A stretch of 64,000 nucleotides of DNA from Leptasterias polaris (lineage: Eukaryota > Echinodermata > Asteroidea > Forcipulatida > Asteriidae), in NCBI GenBank assembly GCA_037783415.1, contig JAZGTN010000094.1, forward strand, positions 3,286,001-3,350,000, given 5' to 3'. Shown in pieces: positions 24,091 through 56,237 of this stretch. Position 1 is the first letter of the stretch. Every line of letters begins with the position of its first letter. The notes beneath the pieces were generated by a model. The model made no database searches. It was not told where the DNA came from and worked only from the letters and a program-made list of their open reading frames with translations. Position numbers and translations under genes: made by a program.

Positions 24091-24452
24091 TCTCCCTATC
24101 AGTTTGCCTTGTTCATTACTCGATATAAAAACTAAAATAAATAACTAAACAGATCCTGGATTCTTGTTAGGTGAATTGGGGCAGAAAATCTGGGGTTGAG
24201 GTTCATCCGAGAAAGTATCCACACAGGAACCATTATAGCATTCCATGGTGCTTCTTATAGATTCCGTACTTTACCCTAGTAAGCAAACTGGAGGGGAATC
24301 TCCACCAGTGTTTCCTACAAATGATGAAACTGCTCGGAGAGGTCAAGCTCAAAACCAAGGTTGCCTCAAAGCGAATTATCTTTGTGTAGCTTGGACGCAA
24401 CAGGGGAACTGAAACTAGTGTGCTTTGTAACTAACTACTACACATGATTAAG

Positions 24453-24458
24453 TTTATT
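24453..24458 (-). terminator. PDRG1 candidate poly(A) signal
   Basis: TTTATT on the plus strand is AATAAA on the minus strand, 362 bases past the PDRG1 stop. It is the nearest canonical signal I saw. Confidence 0.4.
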
Positions 24459-24819
24459 TTGTTTTTGTTATGTGAACTTCTGATCTGTGCACACATTACC
24501 TAGCCCCCACCCCCCCCCCCCCCTTCCCATCCTCCAAAATCCTCCTCATGAATTTGGAGGATTGCAAATTAGGACCGCAGGCCCTAATAACAATTGCTTA
24601 TCACTGCTCCAGGCATACATGTACCATTATCATTATCTCAGTCTGAATATGTTTGTGTGAAGTAGACCTAGAACAAAGCAATAATGGTAAAGTGTAATGC
24701 AACCAGCCACAGGATTCCAACGATACCATAACTTGAGCCTGGTGTGCAAGACAGCTCTGCTACTCCACTCCACTGAACTTCAACCCCATGAATGAATGTC
24801 AACACAGTAGCATCCACCG

Positions 24820-27800
24820 TCATCTTGTGTCAACGGCTTTTAGTTCATCTTTCGACAGTGCTGTCAAATCAAAGCCCTTGGCTTCCTTCTGGCCTAAAAG
24901 TTGGTGAAAAAGAAAAAACAGTTTTGGGGAAATTTATTAATTATCACATGAATGTGAAGCTCAACTTGCTGATCAATCTCCTACAGGATTTTGTAAGATC
25001 TACAACTGCACTGGATAGAAAATATGTGATTTGAAGCATTGAATGGTGGAGTATCAATATGGATTCAGTTTGCGATAACACCATGGTATAGACCTTTCCA
25101 TTGTTGATAAACAAAGTGCGCCGGTTGGCATGGACGGCCGAATGTTAGCAAAACATTCAATCGAGTAAAAACAAATTGTGACCAAATTTTAACATTTTCT
25201 GTCAAGATTCATGAACTGAAAATGAAATACCTCCCATGATTGGTTGATTTGTTTCCTACAAACTCAACACTATTTTTGAATATTTGTGTGACATTGCTAC
25301 AAACTGTATGGCAATCTGTTTTTGATTTGCAGTTATGGCTTTCCATAGTTTTCCAACCTCGGTTGGCAAAAACTCGGGCTGTGAAGTTGCAATAGAAAGG
25401 TCTACAGACCATGTAATCTTTGTTTACAAAAAGAGTGACCTTGTACATTCTAGGGCATCTCCCGGCAGGCGAGACTTCTCCCATTGGGCTGTGTACAAAT
25501 CGTGCCTGCAGGAAGTCCAGGCTCTGTGGCTCTTTTGTAAACATGTGATGTCACAGGTCACATGGTTTATAATCTACTTTTATTGAGTAAAGTTTAGCTT
25601 TTATAAGAACTTGTTCTGCTTAGTTCTTAAAGAACTTATCCTGCTGTTTCATACTACCATGACCTAGCCCCCCCCCCCCCAGGAAACTTTTAAACGTTCA
25701 AGATGAAACTTATCTTACTCAGGGATAGTGAAAATACTTATGAATAGGAATTACTCAGAGAAAGTAGAAGCCCATGGTTCCCCAATCAACTATGCATTTT
25801 TCTTCCAGAACTAAGCAGGATGAGTTCTTATCAGAACTACATTCTACTGAGCAAAACTATATATTATCACACAGTGTTACTACAAACCAAAACCATATGG
25901 ATTGAAACTGTTATAAAATCAGCATTTTGTAGGATTATGGTAATGATTTTTAACAGAGTAGAGCGTTTTTGTTAGTTCCTAATCTCACCTTCCATATCTC
26001 TCAGCTTGGCCACCTTGGGTTTCAGGTCTTTGCGCAATCTGTCAATTTCCATGTTCAGTTTGACCTGATCTGTAAATGAAATAGGGCAATGATAGTGAAC
26101 ACAACTTTTGAGCAACAAAACTACTTATAAATGCCCACTGGCATAAATCCCGATTTATTCACTATAAGCTCATTATATTCACCCTGTTGCAGAATGGTTT
26201 TTGCACTTTGCACAGGAAGTTTGAAAAACATCTCACCAAAGCACACCCAAGACTTGCCTGAAATTAAATACAATTGACAAAGGTAATTCGTCACAATAAC
26301 ACAATTCAGTTCAAATGAATTACATACAGGAAGTTTGACAAACATTGGTGCATGGGTAAAAAAACAAATTATATTCTTATTCTTGATGCAAAATTAACAT
26401 CTATTAAGTTGTTGCGGTACCCGCTGCTAGGTCAGTGGTCTAGTGGTAAGACATCTGCTCTAGCAATGCAAAGGTCGTGGGTTCGAAACCACCCAAGTGA
26501 TTTGCCTGTGGATTTTTTTTTTTTTTTCACAGAACTCGGGGAAAGTACTGAGCATACAGTGCTTAGCACACATCGGAGTTAGGATAAAAAACCAAATTAT
26601 ATAAATGGATCTGTTTTTATGTTTGTTTGTCTGCACCTCTGATGAAGGTCCGGTTTGGATGGAGAGCTACGGCCACCCTCCCAATTTAATATACAGATAC
26701 TTCATGGCATATTTTACTTTTTGCTTTGCTTCTTTTATTACCTAACAAAACAACCGTATTTTAAATAAATTTTAAATTCTGAAAGCTCCGAAGCCAATCC
26801 AATTTTTGTGGTCATGAAATACATACAACTTATACCATACTTTCACTACGTCTTAACAACGTTTTAATCAAAGCAACAACATTACTTAAACTCCCTGTAA
26901 ACTAAAAATCTGTGAGTGCATTGGCAACTTACTTTGACTGGCTCTGTTTTGTTGTTCTTTGGTCATGAGTGATCTGAGGGCTTCACGGTTCCCATTTCGT
27001 GTCCGGTCTAAGTCAACAATCTATAAGTAAAGCAATGCAAAAGTTTACATTTTGCTGATCTTTAAACGACTTGGGACTCGGATTTGAGGTTTGTTTGTTT
27101 GTTTGTTTGTTTGTTTTTATTTCCATTCATACAACAAATAATAACAATAAATAATAGAGAGTCAACCTAACCTTTGGTGGTGATAAATTAGGATCAGTCT
27201 ACAAGTTCAAAGTTATAAATTGTCATAAAATAAATGTAAATTGAGAAAGTTTAGAAGCCAAGCCCCAAAATGATGATTCTAATTATTTCAATAGTCGAAA
27301 AGTGTTTCTCATTGGCTCAAAACAGATAATGACTATAAGAAACACTTGTCCTGCAAAATCAATTTACTTACAGCTAAAAAGAAAAGAAAAGAAAAGGGGA
27401 AAGATGGCAAGTCCAACTGTTGTTGCAATAATCATAACCCTTAGTCCAAATGTTGGTCATATAATCCAACTGTCAATTCATAACCTTCCGTTAGTCTAGA
27501 ACAAGGACTATGGACTTCGTAAAACTAATGTGACTGCCAATTTTTCACTCATTATGACCAAACATCAAAGGAGTACAGTACAGCGCCCATTGCCCAAGTT
27601 ACTGGGTCTAGTAAGTATAGAAAAGGCCTATAACAGAGTTCAGACAACTCGACAGTCGGACAACTCGACAGTCGGACAACTCGACAGTCGGACAACTCGA
27701 CAGTCGGACAACTCGACAGTCGGACAACTCGACAGTCGGACAACTCGACAGTCGGACAATTCGACAGTCGGACAACTCGACAGTCGGACAACTCGACGGT

Positions 27801-28792
27801 CGGACAACTCGACAGTCGGACAACTCGACGGTCGGACAACTCGACAGTCGGACAACTCGACGGTCGGACAACTCGACAGTCGGACAACTCGACGGTCGGA
27901 CAACTCGATGGTCGGACAACTCCACCGGTCGGACAACTCCACCGGTTGGACAACTCAACCGGTCGGACAACTCGACAGCTTGACAAGTCGGGGGGGGGGG
28001 GGGGGGGACACAACTTTTGGCCAATTAAAACTTTAGTTTCCGTTTGCACTCTTTTCCTATAGCGCTCATTTATGAGGTCAATATATAAAAAAAATTCTTT
28101 TGTTACATAATTTTATCGTGGAGGCAAAAACAAAATTCATGTCTACGTGTATGAACGGCCGGCCTCGGCCCCATTCGCCGTCAGTTGGCAACAGTTTGCT
28201 GGAATTTGTGGCATGTGAATCTCCACGCACGTCCGCCATCTTTGCGTGTGCCTCCCTTCCCAGCCCCCGGAATGCAAATCTCAACGCACGCCCACCATAT
28301 TTGCATAGGTCCCCCACTGCCCCCAGGGGACGTCCGTGCCCAGTTACACTCACAGCCGCCCGTACCCCAGTGCCGAACGGCCCCGTGTGCGGTCAGCTTG
28401 CTGCATGCCGGAGTCACACGAAGCTTCTGACATGTCTGACTGAAAAAGTAGGGTTTATTGGAACTCCATTCGTCGAGTTGTCAGATCAAAAGTCAACTTG
28501 TCTTAGTCCACAAGTTGAAAGGACAAGCTGTCGAGTTGTCCGACCCGTCGAGTTGTCTGACCCGTCGAGTTGTCTGACCCGTCGAGTTTATCAGACTGTC
28601 GAGTTTATCAGACTGTCGAGTTGTCCAACGGATGAGTTGTCTGAAAAAGCCAGTCAAAAATGGCAACAAATTTCTCGATTCTCACTCAAACATGGCTGCT
28701 CAACATACCTGCTGCTTATCAGACAAAACTTCTTCAGCAAGTGCTTCCAGTTCCCCTAAATGCCTAACTACAAGTTCTGTGTCCTTTTCCAT
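24820..28792 (-). CDS. PDRG1: PDRG1, prefoldin-like protein
   Basis: Small prefoldin beta-like subunit of the R2TP/prefoldin-like (PAQosome) complex, which helps assemble RNA polymerases and other machines. Five minus-strand exons: 28792-28709, 27020-26933, 26257-26183, 26069-25989 and 24893-24820. They join in phase to 133 aa plus TGA; I recall human PDRG1 as 133 aa. Family marks: LEALAEEVLSDKQQ, IVDLDRTRNGNREALRSL, SKSWVCFGEMFFKLP, DQVKLNMEIDRLRKDLKPKV and GFDLTALSKDELKA. The start is the only ATG in the first exon's frame; an upstream TAG closes that frame. The C-terminus ends KAVDTR where I remember KALKVILKG in human. Intron 1 carries the 16-bp array and a GC-rich block. It converges on TTLL9 and diverges from SUPT16H. 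Confidence 0.95.
26427..26580 (+). repeat. SINE (family B), full-length
   Basis: Head 'gtggtctagtggtaagacat', B-box-like 'gtgggttcgaaaccaccc', body with a T-run and 'gaaagtactgagcatacagt' end. Lies in PDRG1 intron 2. Confidence 0.75.
27643..27980 (+). repeat. 16-bp tandem array, about 21 copies
   Basis: Unit GTCGGACAACTCGACA. Because 16 is not a multiple of three and the unit has no stop in several frames, long accidental frames appear on both strands (up to 168 codons). The array ends in a poly-G run (27991-28007). PDRG1 intron 1. Confidence 0.95.
28140..28425. other. GC- and CpG-rich block in PDRG1 intron 1
   Basis: Markedly richer in G+C and CpG than its surroundings, with two partial internal repeats ('aatctccacgcacgtccgcc' and 'aatctcaacgcacgcccacc'). 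Open frames run through both strands here (219 codons +, 91 codons -) but none has splice or family support. It lies between the oppositely oriented arrays at 27643 and 28464. Confidence 0.6.
28464..28640 (-). repeat. 'GTCGAGTTGTC' repeat, minus orientation
   Basis: Starts with 'gttgtcagatcaaaagtcaa', as at 8937, then four or more 'ccgtcgagttgtctga' units. It is the inverted partner of the 27643-27980 array. Confidence 0.7.
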
Positions 28793-29172
28793 TTCCTTTT
28801 GATATGAGCTTTTGATTTGGTGCTGGCACTAAATTTAATACACTGTTACAGCACACCTGTAATTGTAAACCCTGGATGGACTGTTTTGATTTTTTGAGGT
28901 TTTTGTCAACATTAGTCTGATGCCGATATGGGTCAAAGTTTGCTAATGAAATTTAACTTGAACACAGGAAGCCAGACTCTGCTACTTAATTCTATCAACG
29001 CTGGAGGGCGCCCTATAGGTTTTCCGCAAAATTTTATCTCCCGCCATTTTGCGCACTTCATAAAGTGGCCGTGACGACAGATAATCGAGAAGACACGGCA
29101 TTTTGTCGTGTGCTTTTCTGGCTGAGAATATTACTTTATACCAAATCGTTAATTAATTTAGGCAATCGAAGA
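28793..29172. promoter_or_regulatory. Divergent promoter, PDRG1 (-) and SUPT16H (+)
   Basis: Only 380 bp separate the two start codons. The interval holds GAGGGCGCCCTAT (29004-29016) and CGCCATTTTGC (29042-29052, YY1-like), both identical to words in the COX4/TTLL9 interval. No TATA box is evident near 29100. A shared promoter is inferred from spacing. Confidence 0.6.
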
Positions 29173-49159
<19,987 letters not shown>

Positions 49160-50545
49160 GTCAAAGGGGTTCACAGATGGAACAGTTTCAATCTCAGTCT
49201 CTTCCCCGAAACAGACAAAATGGACACTGCCGAAAATGGTTTTCACATGGAGAGAAAAATTGTATCAAAGACATGGTAGAGTTTTGAACAATTAGAATTC
49301 ACCGGACATAAAGCCAGCGCCATTTAACCGCTATGGAAAGATCAAATGTAATAATTAATAATACATAGCATTTATAGAGTACTTTCTATGGTCATTTCAA
49401 GACGCTCATATTATGATTCAGCATGTCAGAGCTATTTGAATGTGACCCATTTATATTCTGTTTGTGGTGTGACGTAATTCCACTGTAAGCCATGCTCACT
49501 TCACACAAACTTGCTCCAATGAAAACAATAACTTTTGGACTAGCCTTTCACATATGTTTTGCAAAGTCACAAGTTTCTCTCAGAATTGTCAGTTTCTGTC
49601 GTAAGAAATGCATTTTAATGATGAAAGAAGTGAAGGTTTTTGTACAATTTGAAACAAGACGTTAGACATCTTTGGAGCTGGAAGTAGCAAGAACTTTGCA
49701 ATGTAAAGACGTGTGATGTAATGTCTTGCCAACAGGATAGTACCTTGTAAAAAAATATAAGGTGCTGTGGCGCAATGTGCAGCCAAATCATAGCAGACTA
49801 TGATCGCAATTCTCTGACCTTGCAATGCAAACAAAGTCTGGTGTGACCCAACAGAAAGAAAGTCATAATTATAGAAAATCTTCTTCTGACATCACAGGGA
49901 CACCAAAAGTTTCTGCTGACTAGTGCGGACAGGCATCGTGTTTTGCATAAACTTGGTTTCAGAGTTACATCACAGGTCATCTCGCCTTGTGACCTTTGAG
50001 CTATGTGACCTTTGACGTTACTCCTCATCCAAATTTATGCAAAACATGATGCTTGCCTACACTGGCAGGCAGATTCCTATAGAGGGCAGCTTACATGTAA
50101 ACAAAGAGCATGTGGTCTAACAACAACTTTCAAGAAAATCATTTTTGGCAGTGTGGTAAGCAGAACTCAAAAAGTAAAATTGACAAGGGTGGTTTATTTT
50201 GATCAGAAATCGGAATAACAAGACGGTAACATCGACTGAATTTTTTTTTTTCAGAGAAAGACACAAGGTTCCCACTAAGTGGGTCAGATCTTCATACTTG
50301 ACATTTTATACCAGACACTTTGATTTTTCCTTAGACATGAGATGGCATTTTATACGTATAACCAGTTAATTTTTTTTTACAATTATACATTTTTGTTATG
50401 TCAGTGCAACAAGGTGGTATGATGAGTTTTGACCTTGTTGCAAACAGAATTTTTCATTGTGCAACAAAGTAGTATCTTAATCTTTGTTAAAAACCCTTGG
50501 ATGTTGCATGGTTCAAATAGTGTTACAACCTTGTTGCACTTATGT

Positions 50546-51128
50546 GGCGTGTCGTGGCCGAGCGGATAAGAACACCGAACTCAAGCTCTGGTGTTTCTGA
50601 TCAGCAGAGTGTGGGTTCGAATCCACTTGTGTCCTTAAGCAAGACAGTTAACCACATGCTTCGTCCTTCGGATGGCATAGTGTTAGCCAGAGGGGTGTCT
50701 GGGTGTCTTTTGGACACCCTGTTTTAAATTTGGACACCCTGTTTCATCTGTCATTTACATGTAAATGTATTGTAAGTGAACAATTTGGACACCCAGTTTT
50801 TAAATTTCCAGCAGATTTGGACACCCTTTTACCAAATCCTGGCTAAAACCTTGTCGGATGGGACGTTAAGCTGTAGGTCTCGTGTGTAATTAATGCACGT
50901 AAAAGAACCCAGTGCACTTATCATAAAGAGAAGGGGTTCGCCCCAGTGTTCCTGGTTTGATTGGCTGCATATTGCGCCACAGCACCTTGTAAACCATTAC
51001 AAAGGAATGGGTCTCATACTTCAACACGTAACTTCACATACCTTGTAGGAAAAATACTGAGCGCTTTGAGACACCCATCAGGAGTATAAAGCGCTATATA
51101 AGAACTGCGTATTATTATTATTATTATT
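50546..51128 (+). repeat. SINE (family A) split by a hAT-like MITE
   Basis: Head 'gtgtcgtggccgagcggata', B-box 'gggttcgaatccacttgtgt', body through 'gggacgttaagctgtaggtc' and 'ccagtgttcctggtttgatt', end 'gcgctatataagaactgcgt' with (ATT)n. The insertion at 50676-50853 divides the body. Confidence 0.85.
50676..50853. mobile_element. 178-bp MITE with 8-bp target duplication
   Basis: Flanked by TCGGATGG at 50668-50675 and 50854-50861. Inverted ends CATAGTGTTAGCCAG and CTGGCTAAAACCTTG match imperfectly. 8-bp duplication and a CA...TG border fit hAT elements. Four 'tttggacacccwgtttt' words repeat inside it. Confidence 0.75.
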
Positions 51129-52614
51129 AATATGGAAGAAGAATCTATGAACTAATTTTTAAAGCTACAGCCATGTGTTACATTTCAACAGTTTTGTTTT
51201 GGGGCCTACTCCAAATGTGCATGTACCTGTGGTATTTTACCAACATATAAATTTGTTGTTTGTGCTCAACCATTGGGTGTGTGTTCATTCATTAAAATTC
51301 CTAATGTAAGACAACAGAACAGTCAACCTTTGAGCTCTGCATTCTCTGTGTTCTATTTCTATAGCCACGGTACATCACAGTCATCTTGGTCTGATACCCT
51401 GTATCCTAAGTTACAATTGTAGCACTGTTAGTGTGTACATATTTGGGCCCAGTCTTTCTTCTGTGTCTAAACTTGGTCCCTGCATATTTTTTATTCTATT
51501 TTTTTTTTTTGGGGGGGGGATTTTTGGGAGGGATATGTAAAGAACTTGGCTGCATTATTGTATTTTACAGCATGTTGTGTTGAGTGAGGGTAATTGGTGC
51601 ATTTGTAAATTTTTGTAAAAATGACACAACAATTAAAAACACAAAAAATACTCTGTACAGATTTTTATACAGTTGTTAAAAATCTTCAATTCAGTTACCC
51701 CTATGCTAAGGAATTTCAAATGGTCAAATTGTTGAGTGATTTGTTGACCCATTTACTTGTGAATGTATGACTGTTGATTTGATTTGTTGCTGTTCAAAGT
51801 TGTCGCCAAAAGGGGTTATGCTTCAAGGTGTGGAAAATGTGAAGTGCATTTTTACATCTGTATTAAATTGACAATCAAAAATACAATGAGGGCAAAGTAT
51901 TAGTCTAAAATGTACTTCAGGACTTCATACACCTTGCAGACGCCTCACACACTGCTACGGTGGGTGACTTTTCAGAGTTAATTACCCGAAAGGAAAAAGG
52001 TTTGCTTAAGTGATTCCATCACATTTGCATAGAGCAGTAATTCAACTCATGTTGACATCATGTTTAGAAGATCTAAATGAATAAGAACTACTCGCATGGT
52101 TACACATAAAACTACTCAGTTCTTACTACACAAAGCATAGAATCTCACAGATTGAGTGTGTAGCTGCCTTGTCTGCCATTTCAGAATTCCATTGCACAAG
52201 AAAAATATTAAACAACAGCAGACGGGGGTATTTTTAAAAGTCTGCTCGGGGTATCTTTTTGCTTGCTACATTTGTTCAGCAACAACCCAATAATGTGTTT
52301 TCCCCCAGAGGTGGACAAGGGCACTTGTCATTGTGTATATATACAGTAGAATTTGTTAAGTCAGTAGTGTATGCGTGATCTTGTCTTTTTGGTTAGTTTT
52401 TCTCGTAGGGTCATCTATGATTGAATTGTTGCTCATGTTCATGGTTTCAATACCGTAAAGAGTTCATGGGAGCAAAGTTCACTGGGTTGGTACAGCATTT
52501 GTATTTGAATGAAATCAGTTCAATTCTCATGCAGTTAGTCCTGCAACATATTAAACCTTTAGGTTCGAAACAGTTGATGGTGGCCATTTTAAGAAACAAC
52601 TGACCATTCTGTAA

Positions 52615-52804
52615 CAGACAAGATATTTTTCTACTTAAATCTGATTTAGATTTTTTGTTTCGCCCTCGGATAAAATCAACAAAACTGTTACTAAGTAGCC
52701 TGAAAAAAGTCTGTAAAGCCTTTACATGTATCATATGAAGGTGGTCAGCCATTGCACTCAACAGAATTGTTCTACTTTTTTTGAAGGGCGAAATATCATG
52801 CCTG
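52615..52804. mobile_element. CAGGCATGATATT MITE, third copy
   Basis: 'Cagacaagatatttttctac' left and 'gaaatatcatgcctg' right, with 'agtagcctgaaaaa' and 'catatgaa' in the same order as at 17185-17369. Confidence 0.65.
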
Positions 52805-53161
52805 TTTAAACACTTTTTTACAAAGGTTTTTTTAAAAGTCAAATTCTTGTCGTCCACACTTTATGTTTCTAAAATTAAAAAGGAGTAGTTTATTTCAAAA
52901 GCTAACACGTCAGATGAGTCAAAATTATTTATAATTTCTATACCAATGTTTGTACCATACCGTGTCAACTATATATTCCTTTACAAAGTCATATTTAAAT
53001 TGTTCTCCGAACTATTTAGGTATTAATTACACATTTTCAATGCTTTAACGTCCCACTTGTTGGATGGTTATTGTGTTCCTTACTTCATATTGTAATGAAG
53101 GACAGTTTATTGTGATCATTTACCGTTTGATGCGGTTTTACTTGTCTGCAGATTGTAAAAC

Positions 53162-53167
53162 AATAAA
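53162..53167 (+). terminator. Candidate SUPT16H poly(A) signal AATAAA
   Basis: AATAAA followed within 40 bases by 'tgtgtgtgttctatctctcc', a GU/U-rich downstream element. Confidence 0.45.
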
Positions 53168-53194
53168 GAGTGCCGATGATTTCTGTAACACTGT

Positions 53195-54160
53195 CTCATT
53201 ATGAGTTTTGTGTGTGTGTTCTATCTCTCCCAAATAATAACAAAAATGAAGGCATTTATGTAGCGCTCTAAGACAAAGGTATCGCAGAGCTGTTCAGCAA
53301 ACTTACTCAAATCAAAACAAAAACTGCAAAGCAAAAAAATAAGTGATGATTAAGAAAGTAGGTTTTAAGTAGTGTATTGAATCAAGTTGGTTAAGCGATA
53401 CAGCATGGGGAATGATGTATGGTAAACCATTCCAAAGATTGGGTGCTGTGGCATATTATTCAAATACAGACTGCTGCTTCTAGTGGTATGGCATGACTCC
53501 CCAGGTAACCCCTGGGGTGTTCTATTTTCTTGAGACGATCCAAAACAAAATAAAGTCCCCCCCCCCAAAAAAAAAGAAGGAGTCCACCCACAATTGAAAA
53601 ACAATGGTGCGCAAAACAACAAAAAAGTGCAAAAAATGGACCAAATGGCTTTTGGGCCTTCATTATAAAAAAATGTCCAACTCCCCTGCGTCTCTGCATG
53701 ACAGGTGGTGCTTAATATGCACCAATGTACATTTACTTCCATATTTGCCCCCCCCCCCCCCAAAAAAAAAATATATAAAATATTCGCCACCCCCCAAAAA
53801 AAATATATAATTAAATAAAACTCCTGGTTACCTTCCTGACTATATATATTTAGCACGAAAAATAGTATTAATTACAGTGACATGGTCTCATTAGTCTCAT
53901 TAATGCTCCTTAATTCCTTCCGTTAGTCTAAAATATTTAAAAGAAAAGCAAGACTTACAGTGACAGATTTAGGGTAGCCGCAGTGGGCGTGCACACACCC
54001 CCTTCTTTTAAGTTGAGTTAAATCAAAGGCAATTAAATAAAGTCATCAAATCCCCAATTCTAAAATGAGTAAACAAAAATGCTTCTAAAAGCCCACTGTT
54101 CTAATGTTACTGAAAAGTAACTTGAATAACAACAGCTCTTAAAATGTGCACGCCCCCTTT
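53195..54160. other. Intergenic DNA with a LINE 3' remnant
   Basis: At 53258-53470 the minus strand reads ATAPNLWNGLPYIIPHA and continues LNQLDSIHYLKPTF, a decayed LINE C-terminus with an untranslated end towards 53230. The rest is poly-C, poly-A and AT-rich sequence; the 163-codon minus frame here runs through these low-complexity tracts. Confidence 0.5.
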
Positions 54161-54164
54161 CTGA

Positions 54165-55072
54165 AAAATATTGCACAAGCAATGGGTACAGGAATATAGC
54201 CATATAGCGGGTCCACCCCGGCCCATGCCCTATGCACAAGCAATGGGCATAGGAATATGCCCATATACCGGGTCCACCCCGGCCCATGCATTGTGCACAA
54301 AACGGTGGGCACAGGAATATCGCTATATACGCGGTTCAGAGCACCGGGAATTTTACGGTCTCCACTCCATTACACTGCGCACAAGCAATGGTCACAGGAA
54401 TATGCCCATATCACGGGTCCACCCCGGCCCATATACTGTGCACAAGCAATGGGCACAGGAATATCGCCATATCACGGGTCCACCCCGGCCCATACACTGT
54501 GCACAAGCAATGGGCACAGGAATATGCCCATATCACGGATCCACCCCGGCCCATACACTGTGCACAAGCAATGGGCACAGGAATATCGCCATATCACGGG
54601 TCCACCCCGACCCATACACTGTGCACAAGCAATGGGCACAGGAATATCACCATATCAGGGGTCCACCCCGGCCCATGCATTGTGCACAAAACGGTGGGCA
54701 CAGGAATATCGCCATATACGCGGTTCAGAGCACCGGGAATTTTACGGTCTCCACTCCATTACACTGCGCACAAGCAATGGTCACAGGAATAGCCCATATC
54801 ACGGGTCCACCCCGGCCCATACACTGTGCACAAGCAATGGGCACAGGAATATGCCCATATCACGGGTCCAACCCGGCCCATACACTGTGCACAAGCAATG
54901 GGCACAGGAATATGCCCATATCACGGATCCACCCCGGCCCATACACTGTGCACAAGCAATGGGCACAGGAATATCGCCATATCACGGGTCCACCCCGACC
55001 CATACACTGTGCACAAGCAATGGACACAGGAATATCGCCATAATACCGGGTCCACCCCGGCCCATAGGCTGT
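54165..55072. repeat. 61-bp satellite array with a 389-bp higher-order unit
   Basis: Monomers read GCACAAGCAATGGGCACAGG, AATATCGCCATATCACGGGT, CCACCCCGGCCCATACACTG, T (61 bp), about 14 copies. A longer variant (starting GCACAAAACGGTGGGCACAGG-like and containing TTCAGAGCACCGGGAATTTT) occurs twice, near 54293 and 54682. Shared variant bases such as GGTCAC follow both, so a block of about 389 bp was duplicated. Because 61 leaves remainder 1 on division by three, the repeat is read in all three plus frames without stops, giving frames of 290 and 282 codons. Confidence 0.95.
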
Positions 55073-55509
55073 GTGTACGAAACTACGTTTCTGTTATTCA
55101 AATGAGTTTAAATGCCGCATCGCATGATCATGTGACACAAACAACTGGTTGCACCCCTTGTTTTTAAAGACAAACTGGCTGATGTCAGTGTCACTGTGCC
55201 TTATTCTCCAACAAGTTATAGTTTTTTAATGGTTTCCAAGGGCACAATTAACCAAAATGTGGTGAGTTCCTAATTTGATTGTGGAAATGATGATTTTGCA
55301 AGGGGCAACCGATTTTTGCTGTTGAAAAGTAAGGGGAAAGTGCTAGTGCATAAGTAAAAAGTAAATGGCTGTGTTTGAATCTGAATAGCTTAGTGACAAT
55401 CTTACACAAGGTTCATCTCACACAATACAAAGGGGTGAGAAAATGATATTTGTAAAAATTATTTGATTATTATTTGACCAGGATTCAACAGGGCCAGGGG
55501 ATTATAGTT

Positions 55510-55869
55510 TTAAAGGCACTGAACACGTTTGGTAATTACTCAAAATATATATTAGCATAAAAACTTACTTGGTAACCAGCAATGGAGAGCTGTTGATAGT
55601 ATAAAACATTGTGAGAAACCACTCCCTCTGAAGTAACGTAATTTTTGAGAAAGAGGTAATTTCTCACTAAAATAATAAAATACTTCATGCATGAAGCCTT
55701 AAATTTATATTAGCATCTGAAAGCACACAAAATTGTGCAACAAGGGTGATTTTTTCTTTCTTTATTTTCTTGGAACTTCGATGACCGATTCAGCCCAAAT
55801 TTTCACAGGTTTGTTATTTTATGCATATGTTGGGATACACCGAGTGACAATACTGGTCTTTCCCTTTAA
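55510..55869 (+). mobile_element. TTAA-flanked MITE, family 2, without the nested insertion
   Basis: TTAA|AGGCACTGAACACGTTTGG start; nearly identical to 7982-8313 for about 300 bp. It continues over the insertion point without interruption, then ends early at CCCT|TTAA, having lost most of its right inverted repeat. Confidence 0.8.
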
Positions 55870-56237
55870 CCATAGCACAAGTAAAATCAGTCAATATTTT
55901 TGTCAAAGTGTCTAGACCGTAAGCTGCCATTCAGTGAGTATAGTATGCTGGCTGCTATGGGTATAGATTCTTTCTCAGATGATGTCACTATTTCATTACT
56001 TCTGCTGGAATAATTACACGCGCACGTCACGTACACACCTTAGTATAGAACTGCATGAACATGTGCTAAGAAACGCAACGCTTGGTGGCACTCTGCATAT
56101 GCGTCGTACATGGGCACAGTACAGATCTTGCATCATGTTGCTGCAGTACATGATTGTGAGATCAGTGAGAAAGGTGTATAGTATATGGGTTGCTACGGAT
56201 GTAGTACAAAACGGTTGCTATGGGTATAGTGCGTCCT

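Larger units (their letters stand above)
22500..24440. other. Region between TTLL9 and PDRG1, repeats only
   Basis: No exon could be supported. It holds a MITE (22522-22916), two tRNA-headed SINE copies (23500-23660 and 24001-24090) and a fragment at 23880-23930 resembling the body of the SINE at 43921-44180. Confidence 0.5.
49160..53190 (+). other. Probable long 3' UTR of SUPT16H
   Basis: No coding exon could be supported between the SUPT16H stop and the AATAAA at 53162-53167, the clearest poly(A) signal with T/GT-rich DNA after it. The stretch contains a full SINE (50546-51128) with a nested MITE, a CAGGCATGATATT MITE (52615-52804) and several T-runs. An earlier cleavage site is possible, so the UTR may be shorter. 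Confidence 0.4.

Noticed and set aside
27530..28049. Open frames of 168, 165 and 138 codons on both strands
   Set aside because: All are translations of the 16-bp tandem array; several frames are open at once and the protein is a pure short repeat.
28100..28759. 219-codon plus-strand frame
   Set aside because: Runs through the GC-rich block, the inverted array and into the antisense of PDRG1 exon 1; no family motif or splice support.
53365..53856. 163-codon minus-strand frame
   Set aside because: Crosses poly-C/poly-A tracts; only the LINE remnant in another frame has recognisable protein similarity.
54171..55167. Open frames of 290, 282, 168 and 113 codons, plus strand
   Set aside because: They are the three phases of the 61-bp satellite and have no gene-like context.
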